From Ga0074139 sp964515195 (GTDB lineage: Bacteria > Bdellovibrionota > Bdellovibrionia > Bdellovibrionales > Bdellovibrionaceae), in contig CAZETK010000015.1 of NCBI GenBank assembly GCA_964515195.1, forward strand, positions 1 to 55,794: a stretch of DNA of 55,794 nucleotides, given 5' to 3'. Both the position numbers and the translations under genes were made by a program. Positions 26,881 to 34,558 of this stretch are shown in pieces (position 1 is the first letter of the stretch; each line of letters begins with the position of its first letter). The notes below the pieces were generated by a model. It did not search any database, was not told where the DNA came from, and saw nothing but the letters and a program-made list of their open reading frames with translations.

Positions 26881-28902
26881 ATGAAATCACGTTTACGCAT
26901 TCAACTTACTTTTGTTCACTCCATTTTCATCCTACTTCAAGTTCTTTTTCTTGAAATATCACCCGCCTCTGCTGGCCCCTTATCATGCCGCGATCTACTT
27001 GCAAATCCTTCGAAACGCTCATCTGAAGTCCTGGTTGATCAAGTTGCATTAAAATTTTTCAAACAGATATATAATGATTCATCTGTAGCTCTGGAGCTGA
27101 CGCAATTTTTCGAACAATTGCGCTTGCAAACAATTAATCGTCGCCCTCATCAGTTAATCCAGGATGATGTTAAAAGTATTCAAGATCCGAACCGGTTAAT
27201 GGACCAAATCCAGTATATGGGCTATGTAGAAAGCCTTGGTAGCACGAAAGGAGTCGGAACTTTCCACAATGTGACGAAAATGGTGGATTATTTATTTGAT
27301 CACTTGGGAGCTACGATGATTTATCCTCTTCCGTTTTTAAAGTCTCCATTTAAAGACGCAGGTTTTGATGTGGCTGACTACAAGGCTGTAGATCCACGTT
27401 TTGGAGGGGATGAAGCTTTCCAAGACTTTAAAGGCGCGTTACAAGGCAAAAATGGGCAGTTGCAGCTTGATCTTGTTTTTAATCATACCTCGATGGACCA
27501 TCCCTGGGCCAAAGCGGCTCTTGCTGGCGATCTAAAGTACCGTAACTATTTTCATATTCTTGACCATCCACCAGAAGTCTTAACTGTTCGCAAGAACGAA
27601 GACGGGAAGCCTATGATGGCTCGTTATCGCGAAACCGATGAGGAGGGCCGTATTAAAATCGTAGAGCGGAGGGTGATTTTTCCCGATTTCGCTGATCCTC
27701 TTCATCCCCACTATACGCGCCTTCAAGACGGTAATGGAAAAACGATTTGGGTCTATCATACGTTTTACCCTTTTCAACTTGATCTGAATTATACAAACCC
27801 ACAGGTTGTGCGAGAAACTTTGGAAATAGTAGGCTATTGGGCCAATCAAGGTGTCGATGTCATCCGTCTCGATGCCATTCCATTTTTGTTCAAAAACCAA
27901 GAGAGCGATCCTCGAACTCTAGGATTTGTGTCAACGTTGCGATACTTCTTGGCTCAAGTATCACCGCTAACCTCTTTGATTGTTGAGGCTTGTCAAGAGC
28001 CCGCCGTCGTTTATAAGTTTTTTGGACAACCTGAAAATTATCATGTCCGTCATCTCGGAATGAACATGAGTACAACAACGGGGGCTCAGATTGCATACAA
28101 CTTTGATTTAATGGGGTACGCATGGGCTAGCTTACTCTCTGGAGATAAACGCTATTTGCAAGATATTATGGCAAAAACTCCAGAGCCTCCACAAAGAACA
28201 GTTTGGGCTAACTTTCTTAGGCTCCATGATGAATTGACTTTAGAAATGGTTCCAGATGATGTGCGATCCGTTATTCAAACGGGCCTATTATCAACAGGCT
28301 TGGGTACTTCTTTTCGAGGGGACCTCGGTGTTGGTGGCAGAATGGCGAATTTTTTAAATCGCGATCCGCGAAAAGTGAAACTTGGCTTTTCAATTTTATT
28401 AAGCCTGAAGGGACTCCCTATTATATATTACGGTGATGAAATAATGACCCCGAGCAATAAAAGCTATGCGGAAAGAGCTGCGGCTGATCGTGGTGGACAA
28501 TACGATGCGCGCGATGAAGGACGGGGCCCTGTTGATAGAGCGTCTTACGAACAAGCCATGGCGACTAGTGCGCTAACTCCCGAAGGAACGGTTCTCACGA
28601 ATGTACGCCGACTGATCGAAGTCCGAAAACAACGTGAATCCCTGCGACGTGGAGACACTAAAATCGTTGAAACCTCTCACAAAAGTGCGCTGGCGTATCT
28701 ACGATCCAGCCCCTCACCTGAGGAGACACTCATCATTCATAATCTAGTTGATCGAGAAATCGAAGCGAAAATCACATTAAAAAAAATTCCGCGACAACTG
28801 CTGGATTTAATAGACAAAAGAACCATACCCTTCAAACTAACTGCAGATGGGTTATTGGTTCTAAAACTTAAGCCCTTTCAGACCTTATGGCTTTCAATCT
28901 AA
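26881..28902 (+). CDS. Exported GH13 enzyme, trehalose synthase-like
   Basis: 673 residues from the ATG that gives a signal peptide (MKSRLRIQ, then a hydrophobic core ending ASA). The (beta/alpha)8 barrel keeps the GH13 residues: nucleophile D331 in VIRLDAI, acid/base E369 in LIVEACQEP, and stabiliser D450 in RLHDELTLE. HDELTLE and GMNMSTTTGAQ-like surroundings point to the maltose alpha-glucosyltransferase/TreS branch rather than plain amylase. A C-terminal beta domain ends the chain. TreS is normally cytoplasmic, so an exported copy is odd. Sucrose phosphorylase-like or amylase activity remains possible. Confidence 0.87.
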   Translation: MKSRLRIQLTFVHSIFILLQVLFLEISPASAGPLSCRDLLANPSKRSSEVLVDQVALKFFKQIYNDSSVALELTQFFEQLRLQTINRRPHQLIQDDVKSIQDPNRLMDQIQYMGYVESLGSTKGVGTFHNVTKMVDYLFDHLGATMIYPLPFLKSPFKDAGFDVADYKAVDPRFGGDEAFQDFKGALQGKNGQLQLDLVFNHTSMDHPWAKAALAGDLKYRNYFHILDHPPEVLTVRKNEDGKPMMARYRETDEEGRIKIVERRVIFPDFADPLHPHYTRLQDGNGKTIWVYHTFYPFQLDLNYTNPQVVRETLEIVGYWANQGVDVIRLDAIPFLFKNQESDPRTLGFVSTLRYFLAQVSPLTSLIVEACQEPAVVYKFFGQPENYHVRHLGMNMSTTTGAQIAYNFDLMGYAWASLLSGDKRYLQDIMAKTPEPPQRTVWANFLRLHDELTLEMVPDDVRSVIQTGLLSTGLGTSFRGDLGVGGRMANFLNRDPRKVKLGFSILLSLKGLPIIYYGDEIMTPSNKSYAERAAADRGGQYDARDEGRGPVDRASYEQAMATSALTPEGTVLTNVRRLIEVRKQRESLRRGDTKIVETSHKSALAYLRSSPSPEETLIIHNLVDREIEAKITLKKIPRQLLDLIDKRTIPFKLTADGLLVLKLKPFQTLWLSI

Positions 28903-28986
28903 TTAAAACACCTCGCCGAGTTTAAAATTTATCTTCCTCGCCATTGGTAATAAAGTTCAATCAGGCTCTAGCAAAGGGGGTAATGT

Positions 28987-29439
28987 ATGAATCTAGCGTC
29001 TGTTAAAGCAGCCTACCAATGCCAATCTAAGGATTGTCTGCTAATTATGGAGGCTATCCGCCGCCTGGTTGAAGGCACATGGGAGCTTAAAGATGAGGAT
29101 CGCGATTACACTTGGGAACTCTTACCAAAGGTCAGAAAAGCCCTTGAAGATCATATTAAATTCGAAGAAGGCCTTCTGATGCAAGAGCTCTCCGAAGAGG
29201 AATGTGCGGCCCACAGAGCCGATCACGAGGACCTGACCGAATTGCTTAAGATCACTCAAAGGGCATTAGAAAATTGCGATTCAGAGAAGTTTAAAAGAAG
29301 CTTGATGGAGCTGGCGCGCCTCTTGGATGCTCATCATAAGGAGTTCGACGATCTAACCACGAAAATCCGCTCTGACCTATCGGAAGAAGGCTTTAAAATT
29401 GAAGAACCTCTTCACAAAAGAGTAGGATCCACCTTGTAG
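28987..29439 (+). CDS. Hemerythrin-like HHE-domain protein
   Basis: 150 residues, helical. Putative di-iron ligands follow the HHE pattern: H in DHIKFEEGLL (HxxxE), HRADHED, and AHHKEFD near residue 115. Such proteins bind O2 or NO, or sense iron and redox state. A GGGGGT Shine-Dalgarno lies before the ATG. Its stop is two bases from the end of the convergent SufR-like regulator gene. Role in oxygen or nitric oxide handling is inferred from the domain and neighbours. Confidence 0.82.
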   Translation: MNLASVKAAYQCQSKDCLLIMEAIRRLVEGTWELKDEDRDYTWELLPKVRKALEDHIKFEEGLLMQELSEEECAAHRADHEDLTELLKITQRALENCDSEKFKRSLMELARLLDAHHKEFDDLTTKIRSDLSEEGFKIEEPLHKRVGSTL

Positions 29440-29440
29440 T

Positions 29441-30100
29441 TTAAGAGCGAAAGGATCTTCGTGCCTTTGAAAGTGGAAGCCGGAACTCACACACGGGGTT
29501 ATTATCTGATCTCAAGGTAAGACTCGATACAGGGGCGTTTAACACCTTAGCGATTAGCCGCTGTTCCAATCGACAGGGAAGAGTGCTGAATTGCGAAGCC
29601 GCCTCAAGAGGGCAATGACACTGACGAAGCATTATTTCATCGTGTTTCTTGTCAATGTGGGTATCAGGCATAAAGCCATCCTCTTCTAACACTTCTTTCA
29701 AGGCCTGCAGGCGAGCTTCCAAATTATTTTCGTCTTTCTTTCGAATCCGGCTCATGACAGATTTCAATCGCTTTTCCCAATAGCCCTCAAAGAATTCCTC
29801 CAAAAACTCATCCTGATTTTTTTGACTTAAGAAATTCAAAAGATCATTTAATATTTCAGCCTCTTTAGAGGGAAAAAGATATTTAGATTTCGCTGTTAAA
29901 CTAAAGGTAAGGATAGGGCGCCCCCGTTGGGCCGCTCGAAAGTGCCGCTGCAACAATCCTCGCCTCTCCATCGCCAGAAGATGGCGACGAACCGCTGTTT
30001 TAGCGACTTGCAAGTGATCTGAAATCTGATCGACAGACAATTCCAAATTCTTTTTCAAAAGCTCTAGTACTCGAGACTGAGTGCCGGAAAGGAGTTTCAT
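29441..30100 (-). CDS. SufR-like winged-helix regulator with C-terminal cysteines
   Basis: 219 residues. Residues 1-70 form a winged helix (LELSVDQISDHLQVAKTAVRRHLLAMERRGLLQ, with RGRPILTFSLT as the wing). The C-terminal part has a cysteine cluster, QCHCPLEAA, LPCRLE and NPVCEFRL, that matches the Fe-S ligand pattern of SufR-type repressors. It probably senses Fe-S, oxygen or NO status. Divergent from an FmdE-like gene, with a nested palindrome between them as the likely operator. Confidence 0.85.
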   Translation of the reverse strand: MKLLSGTQSRVLELLKKNLELSVDQISDHLQVAKTAVRRHLLAMERRGLLQRHFRAAQRGRPILTFSLTAKSKYLFPSKEAEILNDLLNFLSQKNQDEFLEEFFEGYWEKRLKSVMSRIRKKDENNLEARLQALKEVLEEDGFMPDTHIDKKHDEIMLRQCHCPLEAASQFSTLPCRLEQRLIAKVLNAPVSSLTLRSDNNPVCEFRLPLSKARRSFRS

Positions 30101-30148
30101 TTAAGATGATTATAGCCCAATTCTGGTGTAGATGTAATAAAAACACAA

Positions 30149-30201
30149 TACTGAGTCTAAAATAGATATTTGTTGCGATTAGATCTATCCTGGCCTCAGT
30201 A
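30149..30201. promoter_or_regulatory. Nested palindrome, candidate operator
   Basis: TACTGAG (30149-30155) pairs with CTCAGTA (30195-30201), and inside it ATAGAT (30162-30167) pairs with ATCTAT (30183-30188). Both pairs share one centre at 30175. It lies in the 147-base gap between the divergent SufR-like regulator and the FmdE-like gene, the expected place for an autoregulatory site. Binding by that regulator is inference. Confidence 0.6.
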
Positions 30202-30247
30202 CTAAGCTGCACGAACCCAGATGAAAACCAATTGAAAGGATGGGCTC

Positions 30248-30877
30248 ATGAAAGAACTCCCGATTTTAAATTCAGAAATTTTAAAACAGCATAGGATCAA
30301 GATTTTCGAGCCCTTCTCTGCGTTTTTGCAAGGAGACGAAGAGGAGTATAATTTTGAAATCAGTTTATTGGATGTAGTTCGATTTGCAGGGCATGCTTGT
30401 CCATCCATGATTGGGGCTTTTTTAATGGCGAAAGCGGCGGTCGAAGCTCTTTATCCCGATGATAAAACCTGTCGGCGGGGGGATCTAGAGATCGATATTC
30501 CCTACGGTCCTACTGATGGCGCAACCGGTCCCATGGCCAATGTTTTCAGTTTTATTACCGGAGCATGGGGTGAGACTGGATTTGGGGGACTTCAAGGGCA
30601 ATTTGCCCGCCGCAACTTAATTCGATTTAATTCTTCTAATGTGCCTGAAAGAGGTTATCGCTTCACGCGAATTTCAACCCATCAATCTGTCGATGTTTTG
30701 TATGAACCAAATCAGGCCGACGTAAGGGTCAATCCCTCGTTGCCCTTCCAAACCCAGTGGCGCTACAAAATTTCAGCCATTCTCGACAACGCCGAAAAGT
30801 GTGTACAGGTGAGCGGGCCTGCTAGAGAAGACTTTCATAAACAATCAGAATTTATGCAAAGCTTTAGGCGGACTTAA
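30248..30877 (+). CDS. FmdE-like protein
   Basis: 209 residues. The segment VRFAGHACPSMIGAFLMAKA, then DIPYGPTDGATGPMANV and ITGAWGETGFGGLQGQ, is the pattern of proteins annotated as FmdE family, in which the H/C pair near the start can bind metal. FmdE was named from a methanogen formylmethanofuran dehydrogenase operon, but in proteobacteria the role is unknown and often sits with redox genes. AGGA lies seven bases before the ATG. Likely controlled by the divergent SufR-like regulator. Confidence 0.78.
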   Translation: MKELPILNSEILKQHRIKIFEPFSAFLQGDEEEYNFEISLLDVVRFAGHACPSMIGAFLMAKAAVEALYPDDKTCRRGDLEIDIPYGPTDGATGPMANVFSFITGAWGETGFGGLQGQFARRNLIRFNSSNVPERGYRFTRISTHQSVDVLYEPNQADVRVNPSLPFQTQWRYKISAILDNAEKCVQVSGPAREDFHKQSEFMQSFRRT

Positions 30878-30886
30878 TTTAGAACT

Positions 30887-31789
30887 TTATAGGCGTGATG
30901 CCTCTTCTAACAACTTGCGACCATGAGGGTAGTCCCAGTGGAAAACATATCCGTCCTCAAGACCTAACTTGTTCTGAAGTTTCTTATTGAAGGTTCCATC
31001 CACGCGAAGTGTATAGCGAAACCGGGGTTCAGGATCAACACCGTGATAATCACGATTATTAAAGAAATAAGTATGCTGTCCTTTGGGTAGAAAGATCTTT
31101 TCGTTTGTCTTTTCATTCATAACGAATGAGGGCCTCCATCCATCAAGGAAAAAATTAATGTTGTGATCTTTATGGGCCGCCAGTTTCAAAAATAAATGAA
31201 ATGTACCCCACCCATTAGAAAACAACAGCAAAAAAAGATTAATTCCGATGGATTCGAAGGGAAGCTGCGTCTCGAGGAACTTCTTTAATTTCGGGAAGAA
31301 CTTTACCTGTGGTGTCCATTCAGGCTGAGTTTCAGAAAGTGTTCCTTTCTTAAAAAAATTTTTGCAGTCTCTTAAGTAAAGGGTGAAAAACCAAGGAATG
31401 ACAGCTCCCATCGCAAAGCTAACATATCGGTATCGAGTCTCCCAATCATTCATCGACTCGAGATTTTTTCTGTGGATTCCGTCTGGATCATATTTGCTTA
31501 TGTTCAAAAGCATATCTTCAGGGAATGTCGCCTCATTCTGATTACGCAAAGACGGTGGGTAAGGTCCAATGACCTTTCCAAATCCGTATTCACGACACTG
31601 TGCTAAACCCATACAGGCTTCAAGGTGAAGCTCTTGAAACTGACTGGTATCAAAAAGGTCGTCAAGACCAATAACGGGGGTCCCAAATTTTCCTACCCCC
31701 ATAACGCCAAACTCCTTATGTTCAAAAGAGCGAGCAGGAGGGTTATAGTTGCGATTTTCTTGGAATGGATGAATCTCATTATCTGACAT
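30887..31789 (-). CDS. 2OG-Fe(II) oxygenase-like double-stranded beta-helix protein
   Basis: 300 residues. The C-terminal half has the dioxygenase ligand pattern: H206/D208 in AAHKDHN, distal H249 in NNRDYHGVD, then R257 or R262 for 2-oxoglutarate, set in strands like LPKGQHTYFFN and RYTLRVDG. The N-terminal 190 residues are of unknown fold and may bind the substrate. Probably hydroxylates a peptide or small molecule. It is the last gene of an operon with an HTTM-like membrane protein 69 bases upstream, so the two may modify a common product. Spacing of HxD to distal His is rather short, so the assignment is not certain. Confidence 0.7.
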   Translation of the reverse strand: MSDNEIHPFQENRNYNPPARSFEHKEFGVMGVGKFGTPVIGLDDLFDTSQFQELHLEACMGLAQCREYGFGKVIGPYPPSLRNQNEATFPEDMLLNISKYDPDGIHRKNLESMNDWETRYRYVSFAMGAVIPWFFTLYLRDCKNFFKKGTLSETQPEWTPQVKFFPKLKKFLETQLPFESIGINLFLLLFSNGWGTFHLFLKLAAHKDHNINFFLDGWRPSFVMNEKTNEKIFLPKGQHTYFFNNRDYHGVDPEPRFRYTLRVDGTFNKKLQNKLGLEDGYVFHWDYPHGRKLLEEASRL

Positions 31790-31858
31790 AAAACGAATGT
31801 ATATCCGTCTTAAAATATAATGAAGAACTTTCTTCTAAAAACCCAATTAGATATTAGT

Positions 31859-32716
31859 CTAGTTTATCCGCCATCTGCGCTTTCGGCTAAAGGGAATCCA
31901 AAAAACATAAAGTGCAATCCATGGGGAAAACTTAATAAACATAACGAGGTATATTCCGACCTGCATAATTAGCAGGTCACTGACAATCCACCTAGCCGCT
32001 TTTTTAGAAAGAAGCGCAACCGGCGCTATAAGCTCTAAAAAAATTGTCATGAACGCCATAAAGTTAAAAACCAGGGGGAACTGCATCAAGAATGTATTCA
32101 AACTTGCGAAGTGTGCCCTTGCAGGGGCGTTCTCGTAGTAAAAATTTTGCATGAGAACTGTTTTCTCTAATGAGTCTGTTATAATCCAATCTATTCCAGC
32201 CACACGAAGCTTTGCCAATCCCGACAGAAAAAAAATGATGACGAAATGCCACTTCATCAACCCGAAAAGAAAATTGGGATCACCAGATCCGGAGCTTCGC
32301 ATCCATTTTTTAAAAAGAAAATTATCTAACCGATAAGCCGAGTTTCGATCCAATAGTAGCCAGAAAAATAGAGAGATATGGATAGGCATAAGATGATGTG
32401 AGAAGTAGCAAAACTTAAGTACATAAATATTCAAGACACTTAAGGAAATAAGGCTTATAGCAAAAGACAGGCGCGTTAAAAGGCCCAATAACGAACCCAC
32501 AAGACCGATCTTATAAGTCAAGATGATAAGTTCAATCTGCGTTGAGGATAGTGACAAATTAAACCAAACACCCATAGTTTTTTCACAATAAAGCAGGGGG
32601 GCCATTTGCCCAAATGGGCGCCAATATTCACTATTGGCTGTGATCAGCAGAAAGCCAAAAAACAGAATACGAGCCAAACCAACATCTTCTTCATTATAAG
32701 AATAGCTATCTTTCAT
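31859..32716 (-). CDS. HTTM-like polytopic membrane protein
   Basis: 285 residues with about six to seven membrane helices. Features of the HTTM (vitamin K-dependent gamma-carboxylase-like) family are visible: an early helix ARILFFGFLLITANSEYW, a central His pair in CYFSHHLMPIHISLFFWLL, and FFLSGLAKLRVAGIDWI. Family members include the membrane domain of gamma-carboxylase; bacterial functions are mostly unknown. It starts at ATGA overlapping the stop of the upstream gene. The usual soluble C-terminal domain is absent, so it is a membrane-domain-only form. Confidence 0.78.
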   Translation of the reverse strand: MKDSYSYNEEDVGLARILFFGFLLITANSEYWRPFGQMAPLLYCEKTMGVWFNLSLSSTQIELIILTYKIGLVGSLLGLLTRLSFAISLISLSVLNIYVLKFCYFSHHLMPIHISLFFWLLLDRNSAYRLDNFLFKKWMRSSGSGDPNFLFGLMKWHFVIIFFLSGLAKLRVAGIDWIITDSLEKTVLMQNFYYENAPARAHFASLNTFLMQFPLVFNFMAFMTIFLELIAPVALLSKKAARWIVSDLLIMQVGIYLVMFIKFSPWIALYVFWIPFSRKRRWRIN

Positions 32717-33126
32717 AGAGGCATCTCATGGACTCGTAGGATGATCGATGGACTGCTCATATCAAGCATTCTATTTTTATCTCTCTTGAATGCAACCCGC
32801 GTGATAGTTAATGCCACAGCGTCAGGCACTTGCCTTTTGGCGCGTCTTTCAAATAACTTAAGCCAACTAAAATCCGGATTTGGTTTGTCTAATGTGAACA
32901 TAACCATCTGGTGGATGTGGAGTCGGTAAAATGGATAAAAATGATGTGCACGCATTAAGACCTCAGTACCATCTTTATTCTTAATCATAATAGTATATGC
33001 TTCTAGATGTGTTCTGACGTAGGCAAACATCGGATAATCAGAAAATGGAAAAATCCTGACCCCCAAGAGGCCGATGGCAAATGAAAATACTAAAACGATA
33101 ATTGCTAATTTTTTATTTATGCTCAC
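32713..33126 (-). CDS. Small membrane-anchored protein partner of the HTTM gene
   Basis: 137 residues. One N-terminal helix (LAIIVLVFSFAIGLLGVRI) is followed by FPFSDYPMF, a motif I have seen in proteins encoded next to HTTM genes, and a basic soluble domain. GTG start. Its stop overlaps the HTTM start by four bases, so the two are translated together. I cannot assign a biochemical function; a scaffold or substrate-presenting role next to the membrane enzyme is a guess. Confidence 0.7.
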   Translation of the reverse strand: MSINKKLAIIVLVFSFAIGLLGVRIFPFSDYPMFAYVRTHLEAYTIMIKNKDGTEVLMRAHHFYPFYRLHIHQMVMFTLDKPNPDFSWLKLFERRAKRQVPDAVALTITRVAFKRDKNRMLDMSSPSIILRVHEMPL

Positions 33127-33193
33127 CGATTTCGCCTATCAAACATACTTTGATAATAGCTTAACGGGTGACAATGTCAGCAATTAGCAAAAA

Positions 33194-34420
33194 TTATCGT
33201 TCAATATTTTCCAGGGAGGGGGTTGTCTCCTTAGAAGGTGCGCCCAGTTGAATTGTGATTTGTGCATTTTTGCGCATTGAAATTTCATCATCTTTCAACG
33301 CTCTGACTGGATATCCAACTCGCAGGACCAATAATGGTTTAGAGGTTTCGATATTTTCGTTCTTCTTTAAATCCTCACTGATATTTAATAATTGCTTTCT
33401 TTTTTTGTCGCCGAAAAGGACGGATAGATTCTTAAGTTGAGCGCTCTTTTCCAGCTGGGCTCGGTATAAAAGCAAAGTGGCTCCGAAAGGCTGAACAGCA
33501 ATTCCCATGGAGTTCAAATTCAACCAAAGTCTTTGCAAGTCAAAACCTAAAAGAAACCAACCCTGGGGAGTATCTTGAGTCCCCTGCAATGTGATAGTGC
33601 CGGCTGATTTTTTAAATAAACGAGTTACACCCCAGTAGGTTGAAAACTGTTGAGAGCCCAGTATATTAGTCCGCCAAGTAAAGCTCAATTTTTTCATTAA
33701 CACAAGGCCCAACCTAAGTACAAGAGGAACGCCTAAAGTAGGTCCCGCAAGCCCATCACGAGTGCGGTAGGTTTCTTGACCAAAACGAAGAGTCTTTACA
33801 AAGCTCTTAAATAAGCGTCCGTTGTTATATCGTAAGCTATCTAAAAAGGTCATAGCCCGAACTACATGGTGACTTTCCTTTTGCGTGCGGTAGCTAAGAG
33901 TTGTGAAAGGCAGCTCCGCTTGTAGGCTCTTGAGCGCTTCCACATGCAAGCCTGATAATGATTCCGCCTTAAAAGGAAGTCGGTTTGTGTTTCGCTTTGA
34001 GATCCAAGTCACAAGCCCATTACTCTCAACAGCGGACTTTACTAGCTTGATTTCAAACTGCACGCTTTGCTCTGAAGGATTTGTGGCCTTAATCCAACGA
34101 ACGGCAAATCCATCACGCTGAGCTAATAGGCGAAGATTTTGTGCAACCCCACCAAGAGCAATATAGGAAGCGGCAAAATTCGGATCTATCTCAGCGGGCA
34201 TCGCTTGAGTTAGATCGCCAAGTCCCAAAACTAAAACCCCTTCTTCTGCTCGGTAGGTGATTTTCCAGGGTTGCATATTATCAGCTGACGGGGCTCGAGA
34301 GGCCTGATTAGCCCACCCTTGAACCATTTGGTGCGAAGGCGTCTCTTGGGTGAGCTCAACGCCAGAATCTCTTTGACCATTAATCTTCTTTTGTTGTTCG
34401 TAGATTACTTGGAATGTCAT
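33194..34420 (-). CDS. Acg-type nitroreductase-fold protein
   Basis: About 408 residues. The FMN-binding start of the nitroreductase fold is seen in ASRAPSADNMQPWKI (about residues 39-53), then FAASYIALGGVAQNLRLLA and later WFLLGFDLQRLWLNLNSMGIAVQPFG, the two-halved pattern of Acg-like proteins. These may bind FMN yet lack true reductase activity. Start at the ATG of MTFQVIY, which has GGGGGG just upstream; a TTG twenty codons earlier is rejected. It is not clearly in an operon with its neighbours. Confidence 0.8.
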   Translation of the reverse strand: MTFQVIYEQQKKINGQRDSGVELTQETPSHQMVQGWANQASRAPSADNMQPWKITYRAEEGVLVLGLGDLTQAMPAEIDPNFAASYIALGGVAQNLRLLAQRDGFAVRWIKATNPSEQSVQFEIKLVKSAVESNGLVTWISKRNTNRLPFKAESLSGLHVEALKSLQAELPFTTLSYRTQKESHHVVRAMTFLDSLRYNNGRLFKSFVKTLRFGQETYRTRDGLAGPTLGVPLVLRLGLVLMKKLSFTWRTNILGSQQFSTYWGVTRLFKKSAGTITLQGTQDTPQGWFLLGFDLQRLWLNLNSMGIAVQPFGATLLLYRAQLEKSAQLKNLSVLFGDKKRKQLLNISEDLKKNENIETSKPLLVLRVGYPVRALKDDEISMRKNAQITIQLGAPSKETTPSLENIER

Positions 34421-34558
34421 GAAGCCCCCCGTTCTAACAGTTTCAGAATAGGGTTTTAGCGGCCTCTCCCATAGGGACAAATATCCCCACGATTAGCGGG
34501 AAACTTCATAAAATTCATTGGTTTAGGGCCGCCATCTCAGAACAAGACGACGGAGTTT

